A stretch of DNA of 64,000 bases from Rubrivivax sp. (lineage in GTDB: Bacteria; Pseudomonadota; Gammaproteobacteria; Burkholderiales; Burkholderiaceae_C), in contig JAJTDM010000038.1 in the NCBI GenBank assembly GCA_021300575.1, positions 1-64,000 of the forward strand. Direction: 5' to 3'. The number at the start of each line of letters is the position of its first letter. The first letter of the stretch is position 1. Shown here one piece after another: positions 48,396 through 57,187 of the stretch. A model generated the notes under the pieces. The model was not told where the DNA came from. It saw nothing but the letters and a program-made list of their open reading frames with translations, and made no database searches. A program made the translations under genes and the position numbers.

Positions 48396-50032
48396 GCTTT
48401 CCCCGTTGCGACCGCACCGCCGCCTGGGCCGCTTTGCAAGGCCACTTCCAGGCCCATGGCCGCGGCCTGGACCTGCGCGAGGCTTTCGCGCGCGACCCGG
48501 CGCGTTTCCAGGCGCTGTCCTTCGAGGCGCCGGAGGTCTTTGCCGACCTGTCCAAGAACCTGCTGGATGCGGCCACCCTGCACTTCCTGCTGGATCTGGC
48601 GCGCGAGTGCGGTCTGGAGGCCCGGCGCGACGCGATGCTGGCCGGCGAGAGCGTCAACCTCACCGAGGGCCGGGCAGTGCTGCACACGGCGCTGCGTGCG
48701 CCGCGCGGGGCCGCACCCTTCAGCGACGAGGTGCACGCCACGCTGGACGCCATGCTGGCCTTTGCCGATGAGGTGCGAGGCACCGCCAAGCGCGACCCCG
48801 AGGGGAAGGACCGCTCCGGTGGCCCCGTCGCCATCACCGACGTCGTCAACATCGGCATTGGCGGCTCCGACCTCGGCCCGCGCATGGCCGTAGCCGCGCT
48901 GGAGCCCCTGGCCCGCAGCGGCCCGCGCCTGCACTTCGTCAGCAACGTCGACGGGCACGACATTGACGCGGTGCTGCGCGGCCTGGACGCCCGCCGCACG
49001 CTCTTCATCGTGGCCAGCAAGACCTTCACCACGCAGGAGACCATGGCCAACGCGCATGCCGCGCGCGACTGGTTCGATGCCCAGGGCGGCACCGACCGCG
49101 CAGCGCACTTCGTGGGCGTGACCACCAACCTGAAGGCCGCGGCCGCCTTCGGCATCACCCGCACCTTCGGCTTCTGGGACTGGGTGGGCGGGCGCTATTC
49201 GCTGTGGAGCGCCATCGGCCTGCCGCTGGCCATCGCCGTCGGCAGCGCGCAGTTCCGTGCCTTCCTGGACGGCGCCCACGCCATGGACCGGCATTTCGCC
49301 ACCGCGCCGCTGGCGCGCAACCTGCCGGTGCTGCTGGGCCTGCTGGACCTCTGGTACCGCAACTTCCACGGCTTTGCCAGCCGCAGCGTGGCGCCCTACC
49401 ACCAGGGCCTGCACCGCCTGCCGGCCTACCTGCAGCAACTGGAGATGGAGTCCAACGGCAAGGGCGTGGACCTGGACGGCGCGCCGCTGCCCTACGGCAC
49501 CAGCCCCGTGGTGTGGGGCGAGCCGGGTACCAACGGCCAGCACGCCTACTTCCAGATGCTGCACCAGGGCACGGACGTCATCCCGGTGGAATTCATCCTG
49601 GTGCGCCAGCCGGCGCATGCCTTGCGCGACCAGCACGCCAAGCTGCTGGCCAACGGCCTGGCGCAGGCGCAGGCGCTGATGCTGGGCAAGACCATTGACC
49701 AGGCGCTGGCCGAGCAGGCGCCTACGGCCTCGGCCACGCTGGACCGCGCCACGCTGGCGCGCCACCGCACCTTCCCCGGCAACCGGCCCAGCACCACGCT
49801 GCTGCTGGAGGCGCTCACGCCCCGAACGCTGGGCTCGCTCATCGCCCTGTACGAGCACCGCGTGTTCGTGAGCGGTGCGCTGTGGGGCATCAACAGCTTC
49901 GACCAGTGGGGCGTGGAGCTCGGCAAGGCCTTGTGCAACGCCCTGCTGCCGCGCCTGGACAGCGGCGACGTGGCGGGGCTGGACGCCTCCACGGCCGGGC
50001 TGCTGCAGCGTCTGAAGGGTGCCCACGCATGA
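48392..50032 (+). CDS. pgi: Glucose-6-phosphate isomerase
   Basis: A 546-residue cytoplasmic enzyme interconverting glucose 6-phosphate and fructose 6-phosphate. Motifs are [45 protein letters not shown] and [20 protein letters not shown], and the C-terminal [11 protein letters not shown] has the active-site lysine. Overlaps with tal before and the HAD gene after (both ATGA) indicate one transcript. Confidence 0.96.
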   Translation: MSFPRCDRTAAWAALQGHFQAHGRGLDLREAFARDPARFQALSFEAPEVFADLSKNLLDAATLHFLLDLARECGLEARRDAMLAGESVNLTEGRAVLHTALRAPRGAAPFSDEVHATLDAMLAFADEVRGTAKRDPEGKDRSGGPVAITDVVNIGIGGSDLGPRMAVAALEPLARSGPRLHFVSNVDGHDIDAVLRGLDARRTLFIVASKTFTTQETMANAHAARDWFDAQGGTDRAAHFVGVTTNLKAAAAFGITRTFGFWDWVGGRYSLWSAIGLPLAIAVGSAQFRAFLDGAHAMDRHFATAPLARNLPVLLGLLDLWYRNFHGFASRSVAPYHQGLHRLPAYLQQLEMESNGKGVDLDGAPLPYGTSPVVWGEPGTNGQHAYFQMLHQGTDVIPVEFILVRQPAHALRDQHAKLLANGLAQAQALMLGKTIDQALAEQAPTASATLDRATLARHRTFPGNRPSTTLLLEALTPRTLGSLIALYEHRVFVSGALWGINSFDQWGVELGKALCNALLPRLDSGDVAGLDASTAGLLQRLKGAHA

Positions 50033-50667
50033 GCGGCCCTGCCGTCATCTTCGACTTCGGCGCCGTGCTGTTCCAGTGGCAGCCGCTGGCGCTGCTGCAG
50101 CAGACCGTGCCGGACCTGGCGCCTGACGAGGCCGCGGCCCGGCGCGTGGCGGCGAGCTTCTTCGAGAGCTTCACGCCCGACAGCGACTGGGCCCGTTTCG
50201 ATCTGGGCCTGGTGGAGGAGGGCGAACTCGCACGGCGCATCGCCGCGCGCACCGGCGCGCCTGAGGACCGCGTGCGCCGCGTCATCGACGCCATTCCCGG
50301 CCACCTGCAGCCCCAGGCCGACACCGTGGCCCTGCTGCAGCGCATGAAAGCCGCCGGCCACCGCCTGTACTACCTGTCCAACATGCCGCGCGCTTATGCC
50401 GCGCACCTGGAGCGGCAGAACGCCTTCATCGGCGACTTCCTCGACGGCATCTTCTCGGCGCGCGTGGGCCTGATGAAGCCGCACCGCGCGATCTTCGAGC
50501 TGGCCGACGAGCGCTTTGGTTTGGCGGGCATGCCCACGGTCTTCATCGACGACCACGCCGGCAACATCGCCGCCGCGCAGGCGCACGGCTGGCAGACGGT
50601 GCACTTCAGCGGGGCGGCGCAAGCCGAGCGGGAACTTCAGCAGGCGGGGTGGCTGCCGCCGCTTTGA
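50029..50667 (+). CDS. HAD-family hydrolase, YihX-like
   Basis: A 212-residue HAD-superfamily protein. Motif I is IFDFGAVLFQW, with the usual second Asp replaced by Gly as in YihX/epoxide-hydrolase-type HADs, motif II LYYLSNMP, motif III Lys in GLMKPHRAIF and motif IV VFIDDHAGNI. E. coli YihX dephosphorylates glucose 1-phosphate, and coupling to pgi makes a sugar-phosphate substrate plausible but unproven. Confidence 0.85.
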   Translation: MSGPAVIFDFGAVLFQWQPLALLQQTVPDLAPDEAAARRVAASFFESFTPDSDWARFDLGLVEEGELARRIAARTGAPEDRVRRVIDAIPGHLQPQADTVALLQRMKAAGHRLYYLSNMPRAYAAHLERQNAFIGDFLDGIFSARVGLMKPHRAIFELADERFGLAGMPTVFIDDHAGNIAAAQAHGWQTVHFSGAAQAERELQQAGWLPPL

Positions 50668-50707
50668 GTGCCGGGCGCGGCGGCTTGGCCGGGCCGTGAG
50701 GGCCTCT

Positions 50708-50736
50708 GCGGGATATCCCGCGCAGGGAAAACCCTG
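50708..50736. promoter_or_regulatory. palindromes upstream of livK
   Basis: GCGGGATATCCCGC (50708-50721) is a perfect 14-bp palindrome; one base later CAGGG-AAAA-CCCTG (50723-50736) is a second inverted repeat followed by ATTTGATT. They lie about 95-123 bases before the livK start in the gap after the HAD gene. They could be a terminator for the upstream operon, operators for the liv operon, or both. Confidence 0.5.
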
Positions 50737-50830
50737 ATTTGATTCCCAGCGCCTGCGGTGGACATCGCCTTGGTGTCACATTGCGGGCCGCGTGCCCGCG
50801 CGCGTCGTTCAACCCAGACCGGAGACCGCC

Positions 50831-52039
50831 ATGTCCCTCAGCCCCCGTTCCCCCTCCCGCCGCCAGGTGCTTCAGGGCACTGCCGCCGCCGTAGGCGCCG
50901 CGTCTTTCGCGCCCGCGCTGCTGGCGCAGGCTGCGCCGGTGCGCGTGGGCTATTCCATGTCGCGCACGGGCCCGTGGACGGGTGGTGCGCAGGTCAGCCA
51001 GGAACCCAATTTCCTGCTCTGGGCCGAGCAGCAGAACCAGGCCGGCGGCCTGGACGTCAAGGGCGTGCGTCGCAAGATCGAACTCATCAGCTCGGACGAC
51101 CGCAGCGACACCGAGACCGTGGTGCGCACCTACGAGAAGCTGATGGGCAGCGACAAGGTGGACCTGGTGCTGCCGCCCTGGGGCAGCAATGCCAACTTCG
51201 CCGTGGCCCCGCTGGCCAACCGCTTCGGCTACCCCTTCCTTGCGCCCACCGCGCTGAGCCGCCGCCTGGTGGAGATGAAGCTGCCGTACTTCTTCTTGCT
51301 GCTGCAGCAGCCCAAGGCGATGTGCGAGGCCATCGTGGACATGTTCAAGGCCAACGGCATCCGCACCGTGGCCTGCGTCTACGTGGACGACCTCTTCGGT
51401 CTGGAGAACTACGCCGCCTTCAAGGTGGCGCTGCAGGGCACCGGTATCAACCTGGTGGAGGACAAGAGCTACCCCGGCGGCGTGAAGGACCTCTCGCCCG
51501 TGCTGCGCTCCATCAAGGACAAGAACCCCGACGCGTTCGTGGGCTTCACCTACCCGCCCGACACCATCCTGGCCAGCCGCCAGGCCAAGGAGATCGGCTT
51601 CAACCCCAAGGTGTTCTACGCCTCGGTGGGCACGGCTTTCCCGTTGTACAGGAACGTGATGACACCGGTCGGCGCCGAGGGTGTGAGCGGCATGGGCTCC
51701 TGGAATTCCAAGACCAGCCCGGGCGCCAAGGCCTATTTCGACGCCCACGTGGCCAGCCAGAAGAAGGAGCCGGACCGTTGGGCCAGCGGCGCGGCCTGGG
51801 CGGGCCTGGAGATCCTGACCAACGCGGTCAAGCAGGTGGGCCTGGACCGCAAGGCCATCCGCGACTACGTGGCCGGCACCGCGCACAAGACCATCATTGG
51901 CGACATCCGCTTCCAGGGCAGCGAGAACGTGGGCACCCCGGGCACCATCGGGCAGTGGCAGAACGGCGAGTTCGAGGTGGTGTGGCCGACTGCGCGTGCC
52001 ACCGCCAAGCTCAACGTCAACAAGCCGGCCTGGAAGTAA
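50831..52039 (+). CDS. Branched-chain-amino-acid-type ABC transporter substrate-binding protein
   Basis: A 402-residue periplasmic LivK-type binding protein. ATG 50831 gives a Tat-like signal with SRRQVLQGTAAAVGAAS and cleavage near LAQA. The mature part has VRVGYSMSRTGPWTGGAQ, VDLVLPPWGSNANFAVAPLA and VGFTYPPDTILASRQAKEIG. Ligands of this class include aromatic acids and amides as well as amino acids; the downstream aldehyde dehydrogenase suggests a catabolic substrate, which is inference. Confidence 0.87.
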   Translation: MSLSPRSPSRRQVLQGTAAAVGAASFAPALLAQAAPVRVGYSMSRTGPWTGGAQVSQEPNFLLWAEQQNQAGGLDVKGVRRKIELISSDDRSDTETVVRTYEKLMGSDKVDLVLPPWGSNANFAVAPLANRFGYPFLAPTALSRRLVEMKLPYFFLLLQQPKAMCEAIVDMFKANGIRTVACVYVDDLFGLENYAAFKVALQGTGINLVEDKSYPGGVKDLSPVLRSIKDKNPDAFVGFTYPPDTILASRQAKEIGFNPKVFYASVGTAFPLYRNVMTPVGAEGVSGMGSWNSKTSPGAKAYFDAHVASQKKEPDRWASGAAWAGLEILTNAVKQVGLDRKAIRDYVAGTAHKTIIGDIRFQGSENVGTPGTIGQWQNGEFEVVWPTARATAKLNVNKPAWK

Positions 52040-52100
52040 ACCCTCCGCCAAGCCCTGACCGCCGGGCGCACGCTATGTGCCGGCCGGTGAAAGTCTCGCC

Positions 52101-52991
52101 ATGTCCGCCGCCGCCTGGATCGAGCTGATCACCTCCGGTCTCATCACCGGGGGCATCTATGCCTTGGTCGCGCTCGGGCTGAACCTGCAGTACGGGCTGA
52201 TGCGCATCCTCAACATCGCGCATGGCGAGTTCCTGATGGTGGGCGCCTTCCTCACCTGGTGGGTGCAGTCGTCTTTCGGCCTGTCGCCCCTGCTGATGGT
52301 GCCGGTGTCGTTCGCGCTGCTGATGGCGCTGGGCCTGGCCATCCACTTCCTGTGCTTCCGGCGCTTGACGGCCACCTCGCCCAACCTGGACATCTTCGAG
52401 GCGCGGGGCCTGATGGTGGCCTTCGGCCTGATGTTCCTGGTGCAGAACTTCGTGTCCTGGCAGTGGGGCGGTGACCTGCGGGGCTACGACTACCTGACCG
52501 ATCCGGTGAAGCTGGGGCAGGCGCAGTTCGCGGGCAACAAGCTGCTGGTGTTCGGCCTGGCGCTGCTGTTCAGCGGGGCGCTGATCGTGCTGATGCGCAT
52601 GACGCTGCTGGGCAAGGGCGTGCGGGCGCTGATGCAGTCGCCCGTGGGGGCGCAGCTGGTGGGCATCGACACGCGCCGCCTGCACCCGCTGATGTTCGGC
52701 ATCGGCCTGGGGCTGTCAGGCGTGGCCGGCTGCCTGCTGTCCATGGCCTACACCATCTCGCCCTCGATGGGCGAGCCCTACACCGTCACCGCGCTCATCG
52801 TCATCACGCTGGGCGGCTTCGGCAGCATGGGCGGCGCCCTGGCCGGCGGGCTGCTGTTGGGCGTGGTGGAGGCGATTGGCATGCACTACACCAACCCCTC
52901 GCTGAAGGCGCTGCTGTCCTACATGGTGTTCATCGCCGTGCTGCTGCTGCGGCCCGAGGGCCTGTTCACGCGCAAGACCCGTAAAGCCTGA
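52101..52991 (+). CDS. Branched-chain-type ABC transporter permease, LivH class
   Basis: A 296-residue permease. ATG 52101 gives MSAAAWIELITSGLITGG. Diagnostic segments are GGIYALVALGLNLQYGLMRI, NIAHGEFLMVGAF, GKGVRALMQSPVGAQLVGID and VITLGGFGSMGGALAGGLLL. It lies 61 bases after the binding-protein gene and 13 before the next permease. Confidence 0.92.
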   Translation: MSAAAWIELITSGLITGGIYALVALGLNLQYGLMRILNIAHGEFLMVGAFLTWWVQSSFGLSPLLMVPVSFALLMALGLAIHFLCFRRLTATSPNLDIFEARGLMVAFGLMFLVQNFVSWQWGGDLRGYDYLTDPVKLGQAQFAGNKLLVFGLALLFSGALIVLMRMTLLGKGVRALMQSPVGAQLVGIDTRRLHPLMFGIGLGLSGVAGCLLSMAYTISPSMGEPYTVTALIVITLGGFGSMGGALAGGLLLGVVEAIGMHYTNPSLKALLSYMVFIAVLLLRPEGLFTRKTRKA

Positions 52992-53004
52992 GAGCGCTGA
53001 CATC

Positions 53005-54021
53005 ATGAGCGACCGCCAAGTGCTGGTGCGTGACCTGCTGGTGTGGTTCGGCCTCACCGGCTGGGCCCTGGCGCTGCCCGCCTTTGGCAGCGAGTTCGTG
53101 GTGTCCATGGCGCTCACCTGCCTGATGTATGTGGCGCTGTCGTCGAGCTGGGGCCTGTTCTGCGGTAGCACGCGCTACCTGTCGCTGGCCACTTCAGCCT
53201 TCTTCGGCATCGGCGCCTACACCAGCGCGCTGATGCTGGAACGCACTGGCTGGGTGGAATCCATCGCCATGGGCGCCTTGATCGCCACGGCGGTGGCGGT
53301 GGTGATGGGCGCGGCCGTGCTGCACCTGCGCGGCACTTATTTCGCCGTGCTCACCTTCGGCATGACGGAGCTGATCCGCCACGCCATCACCTACTTCGAG
53401 AAGTCGGTCACCGGCACCGTGGGCCGCGTGCTGACCGTGGTCCCCGAGCGCGACACCATTTACATCACGGTGCTGGCGCTGGCCTCGGCCACGGTGGCGT
53501 TGTCCATCCTGATCCGGCGCACACGCTTCGGCTTGGCCTTGCTGGGCATTGGCGCCGACGAGCAGCGGGCGCAGACGCTGGGGGTGAACACGCGCTGGGT
53601 GAAGATCGCCGGCTTTGCGATGACGGCGGCGGTAGCCGGCGCGGTGGGCGCGGCCATGTCGGTGCGCTGGACCTACATCGACCCGCACACCGTCTTCAAC
53701 CCCTTCATCGGCTTCCAGACGGTGCTGATCGCGCTGATCGGCGGCGCGGTCACGCTGTGGGGGCCGATGATCGCCGCGGTGGTGTTCAGCCTGCTGGCCG
53801 AGACCCTGCGCCTGGCCGCCCCGCAGGTCTACATGATGACGCTAGGCCTGCTGCTGATCCTGTCGGTGCTGTACCTGCCCGGCGGACTGGCCTCGCTGCG
53901 CTGGGACACCTGGAAGCTATGGCGCGACGACGTGAAGAGCTGGTGGCGCGAGCGCCGCTACGAGTGGAGCGGCGACAAGGCGCGCGACAAGCGCCTGGCC
54001 CGGGAGCGCCGCCTTGGCTGA
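53005..54021 (+). CDS. Branched-chain-type ABC transporter permease, LivM class
   Basis: A 338-residue second permease. Segments include LSSSWGLFCGSTRYLSLATS, FFGIGAYTSALMLERTG, HLRGTYFAVLTFGMTELIRH and LLGIGADEQRAQTLGVNTRW, with a charged cytoplasmic tail after LYLPGGLASL. Its stop overlaps the livG-type TTG start by eight bases. Confidence 0.92.
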   Translation: MSDRQVLVRDLLVWFGLTGWALALPAFGSEFVVSMALTCLMYVALSSSWGLFCGSTRYLSLATSAFFGIGAYTSALMLERTGWVESIAMGALIATAVAVVMGAAVLHLRGTYFAVLTFGMTELIRHAITYFEKSVTGTVGRVLTVVPERDTIYITVLALASATVALSILIRRTRFGLALLGIGADEQRAQTLGVNTRWVKIAGFAMTAAVAGAVGAAMSVRWTYIDPHTVFNPFIGFQTVLIALIGGAVTLWGPMIAAVVFSLLAETLRLAAPQVYMMTLGLLLILSVLYLPGGLASLRWDTWKLWRDDVKSWWRERRYEWSGDKARDKRLARERRLG

Positions 54022-54883
54022 GGCAGCCAAGCCTCTGCTGCTGGAAGCGCGCGAGGTGACCGTGCGCTTCGGCGGGCTGGTGGCGGTGGACGCCGTGAGC
54101 GCCAGCTTTCGGGCGGGCGAGTTGGTGGGCATCATCGGACCCAACGGCGCGGGCAAGACCACCTTCTTCAACGCGCTCACGGGCGTGCAGCGGCCCACGG
54201 CCGGGCGCCTGGTGGCCGATGGGCGTGACCTCACCGGGGCCGGTCCGCACCGCTTTGCAGCGCGCGGCCTGGCCCGCACCTTCCAGACCCCGCGCGTCTT
54301 TGGCGACCTGCCCGTGGCCACCAACATCGGCTTCGGCCTGAAGTTCGCCGGCCGGCGCCGGCGCAAGTGGTGGCTGTGGGGCGACGAGGTGGGCGTGCCC
54401 TGGGCGCTGCGCGATGTGGAAGGGATCCTGGGGCTGATCGGCCTGCGCGAGCAGGCGGCGCTGCCGGCCGGCTCGCTCACGCCCTCGCAGCAGCGATTGC
54501 TGGAGATCGGCATGGCGCTGTCGACGCGGCCGCGCCTGCTGCTGCTGGACGAGGTGGCGGCCGGCCTGACCGAGGCCGAGCTGGAAGACATGGCCCGCCT
54601 GATCCGCCGCCTGCGCGACGAGCTGGACCTGACGGTGGTGTGGATCGAACATGCCGTGACCACGCTGCTGCGCCATGTGGAGCGCGTGATCGTGCTGCAC
54701 CAGGGCCGCAAGATCGCCGATGCCACCCCCGCCGAGGTGGTGCGCGACCCGGAGGTGATCGAGGCCTACCTGGGTGACGAGATGGTGGACGAGGACCTGT
54801 CGCGACCTTCCGGCGCGGCCGGTGCCCCGACGCCCCCTGCTGACGGGGTTGCGCAGGCTGCGCCGTCGAGGACCTCCTCATGA
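54014..54883 (+). CDS. Branched-chain-type ABC transporter ATP-binding protein, LivG class, with degenerate signature
   Basis: A 289-residue ATPase with a TTG start coupled to livM. Walker A is GPNGAGKTT, the Q-loop RTFQTPRVF, Walker B LLLLDEVAAGL and the switch VVWIEHAVTTLL. The ABC signature reads LTPSQQR where LivG proteins normally have LSYGQQR: the Ser is Thr and the invariant Gly is Ser, and Walker B has Val instead of Pro after the catalytic Glu. Asymmetric function within the LivF/LivG pair is possible. Confidence 0.9.
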   Translation: MAEAAKPLLLEAREVTVRFGGLVAVDAVSASFRAGELVGIIGPNGAGKTTFFNALTGVQRPTAGRLVADGRDLTGAGPHRFAARGLARTFQTPRVFGDLPVATNIGFGLKFAGRRRRKWWLWGDEVGVPWALRDVEGILGLIGLREQAALPAGSLTPSQQRLLEIGMALSTRPRLLLLDEVAAGLTEAELEDMARLIRRLRDELDLTVVWIEHAVTTLLRHVERVIVLHQGRKIADATPAEVVRDPEVIEAYLGDEMVDEDLSRPSGAAGAPTPPADGVAQAAPSRTSS

Positions 54884-55692
54884 TGTGGCACCGCCCCGAC
54901 GGCTTCACGCTGGGTGGCAACGGCCGTGCGCACCTGAAGGTGGAAGGCCTGGCGGCCGGCTACGGGCCGGTGCAGGTGCTGCGCGGGCTGCGCTTCGAGG
55001 CCCGCCCCGGGCTCACGGTCATCCTCGGGCCCAACGGCGCGGGCAAGACCACGCTGCTGCGCGCGCTAGCGGGCCTGATCCCGCGCGGCGGCGAGGTGCT
55101 GCTGGACGGCGAGGAACTGCCGGAGAAGACGCATGAGATCGTGCGCGCCGGCGTGGCGCTGGTGGCCGAAGGGCGGCAGCTGTTCCCCCAGATGACGGTG
55201 ACCGAGAACCTGGAGCTGGGCGGCTGGCTGGTGCCGAAGGCCGAGCGCGCGCGCCGGCTGCAGCAGGTGCTGCAGGACTTCCCCAAGCTGCGCGAGCGCG
55301 CCGCGCAGCTGGCCGGCACCATGAGCGGCGGCGAGCAGCAGATGGTGGCCGTGGCCCGCGCCATGATGAGCGCGCCGCACCTGCTGATGCTGGACGAACC
55401 CTCGCTGGGCCTGGCCCCGCGCATGGTGGACGAGCTGCTGGCGTTGGCGCGGCGCATTGCCGACGCCGGCACCACCGTGCTGATGGTCGAGCAGAACGTC
55501 AAGAAGGCCCTGGCCGTGGCCGACCGGGGCTACGTGCTGGAGCGCGGCGCCCTGGTGGCCAGCGGGCCGGCCCGGCTGCTGGCGCGCTCCACCGTCGTGC
55601 GCGAGGCCTATCTGGGCGCGCAGGCCGAAGACACCACCTCGGCCGCCGATGCGGCCCGCCGGGGGCGTTCCGCCGCTGCCCCCGTGTCCTGA
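54880..55692 (+). CDS. Branched-chain-type ABC transporter ATP-binding protein, LivF class
   Basis: A 270-residue ATPase. Walker A GPNGAGKTT, LVAEGRQLFPQMTVTENL, signature TMSGGEQQMVAVARAMM, Walker B LLMLDEPSLGLAP and the switch VLMVEQNVKKAL are canonical. The first 25 residues (MMWHRPDGFTLGGNG) are an extra lead compared with typical LivF, and an Ala/Arg-rich tail ends the protein. It overlaps livG by ATGA; the dehydrogenase gene follows after 30 bases. Confidence 0.91.
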   Translation: MMWHRPDGFTLGGNGRAHLKVEGLAAGYGPVQVLRGLRFEARPGLTVILGPNGAGKTTLLRALAGLIPRGGEVLLDGEELPEKTHEIVRAGVALVAEGRQLFPQMTVTENLELGGWLVPKAERARRLQQVLQDFPKLRERAAQLAGTMSGGEQQMVAVARAMMSAPHLLMLDEPSLGLAPRMVDELLALARRIADAGTTVLMVEQNVKKALAVADRGYVLERGALVASGPARLLARSTVVREAYLGAQAEDTTSAADAARRGRSAAAPVS

Positions 55693-55722
55693 ACCCTCGA
55701 ACCCATTCCCAGGAGCCTCCCG

Positions 55723-57144
55723 ATGTCTGATCTGTCCATGCTGATCAACGGCCTGAAGGTCACGGCCGAGAAGAACGCCACCTTCGAGCGCCGCAACCCG
55801 CTGGACGGCACCGTGGCCACGCGCGCCCCGGCGGCCTCGCCGGCGGACGCCGTGATGGCTGTCGAAGCCGCCGCCGAGGCTTTCAAGACCTGGAGCGAGA
55901 CGGGGCCTAGCCTGCGCCGCGCCCTGCTGCTGAAGGCGGCCGACCAGTTGGAGGCCCGCACGCCACAGTTCATCGAGGCCGTCTCGGCCGAGACCGGGGC
56001 CACCGGCATGTGGGGCGGCTTCAATGTCTTCCTGGCCGCGGGCATGCTGCGCGAGGCCGCCGCCCTGACCACGCAGATCGTGGGCGAGGTGATTCCTTCG
56101 GATGTGCCCGGCAGCCTGGCCATGGGCGTGCGCCAGCCCGCAGGGGTGGTGCTGGGCATCGCGCCCTGGAACGCGCCCGTCATCCTGGGCGTGCGCGCCA
56201 TTGCCACGCCGCTGGCCTGCGGCAACACCGTCATCCTGAAGGGCAGCGAGAACTGCCCGCGCACGCACCAGCTCATCATCGAGGCGTTGCAGGAGGCGGG
56301 CTTTCCGCCAGGCGTCGTGAACTACATCACCAACGCGCCGGCTGATGCCGGTGCGGTGGTGGAGGCCATCGTGGCACACCCGGCGGTGCGGCGCGTGAAC
56401 TTCACCGGTTCCACCCGCGTGGGCCGGCTGATTGCCATGACCTGCGCCAAGTACCTCAAGCCCGCCGTGCTGGAGCTGGGCGGCAAGGCGCCGCTGCTCG
56501 TGCTGGACGACGCCGACCTGGATGACGCCGTCAACGGCGCAGCTTTCGGCTGCTTTGCCAACAGCGGCCAGATCTGCATGAGCACCGAGCGCCTTATCGT
56601 GGACGAGAAGGTGGCCGACGAGTTCGTGAAGAAGTTCGCCACCAAGGCCCGGGCCCTGCCCCTGGGCGACCCGCGCAAGCCGGAACCCGTGGTGCTGGGC
56701 AGCGTGATCGGCATGTCCACCGTGGAGCACTGCAACGCCCTGATCGACGATGCGCTGGCCAAGGGTGCCAAGCTGGTGTGCGGCGGCAAGGTCGACAGCA
56801 CGCTGATGCCGGCCACCCTGCTGGACCACGTGACCCCCGCCATGCGCATCTACCGCGAAGAGACCTTCGGCCCGGTCAAGGCCATCGTGCGGGTGCGCAA
56901 CACCGAGGAGGCCATCGCCTGCGCCAACGACAACGAGTACGGCCTGTCGGCGGCGGTGTTCGGGCGCGACGTGGCGCGCGCGATGAACGTGGCGCGCCGC
57001 ATCGATTCCGGCATCGCGCAGATGCCCTTCGGCGGGGTCAAGGGCAGCGGCTTCGGCCGCTTCGGCGGCCGTGCCGGCGTGCACGAGTTCACCGAGCTGC
57101 GCTGGGTGACGGTGCAGACCACGCCGCGACAATATCCCTTCTGA
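55723..57144 (+). CDS. NAD(P)-dependent aldehyde dehydrogenase (vanillin/salicylaldehyde-dehydrogenase-like)
   Basis: A 473-residue ALDH. The start follows AGGAG. Cofactor and catalytic motifs are GIAPWNAPVILG, LKGSENCPRTH, NFTGSTRVGR, LELGGKAPLLVLDDADLDD (general base Glu), CFANSGQICMSTER (nucleophile Cys) and EETFGPVKAI. Sequence style resembles vanillin or salicylaldehyde dehydrogenases, but substrate specificity is a guess. Its 30-base spacing from livF suggests co-transcription with the importer. Confidence 0.88.
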   Translation: MSDLSMLINGLKVTAEKNATFERRNPLDGTVATRAPAASPADAVMAVEAAAEAFKTWSETGPSLRRALLLKAADQLEARTPQFIEAVSAETGATGMWGGFNVFLAAGMLREAAALTTQIVGEVIPSDVPGSLAMGVRQPAGVVLGIAPWNAPVILGVRAIATPLACGNTVILKGSENCPRTHQLIIEALQEAGFPPGVVNYITNAPADAGAVVEAIVAHPAVRRVNFTGSTRVGRLIAMTCAKYLKPAVLELGGKAPLLVLDDADLDDAVNGAAFGCFANSGQICMSTERLIVDEKVADEFVKKFATKARALPLGDPRKPEPVVLGSVIGMSTVEHCNALIDDALAKGAKLVCGGKVDSTLMPATLLDHVTPAMRIYREETFGPVKAIVRVRNTEEAIACANDNEYGLSAAVFGRDVARAMNVARRIDSGIAQMPFGGVKGSGFGRFGGRAGVHEFTELRWVTVQTTPRQYPF

Positions 57145-57187
57145 CCTTGTTGACGACCACCGTCACGTCCCGCTGGAGCCCCAGACC

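Noticed and set aside
48068-50026. 652-codon minus-strand frame opposite tal and pgi
   Set aside because: Antisense shadow; both plus-strand genes have all catalytic motifs.
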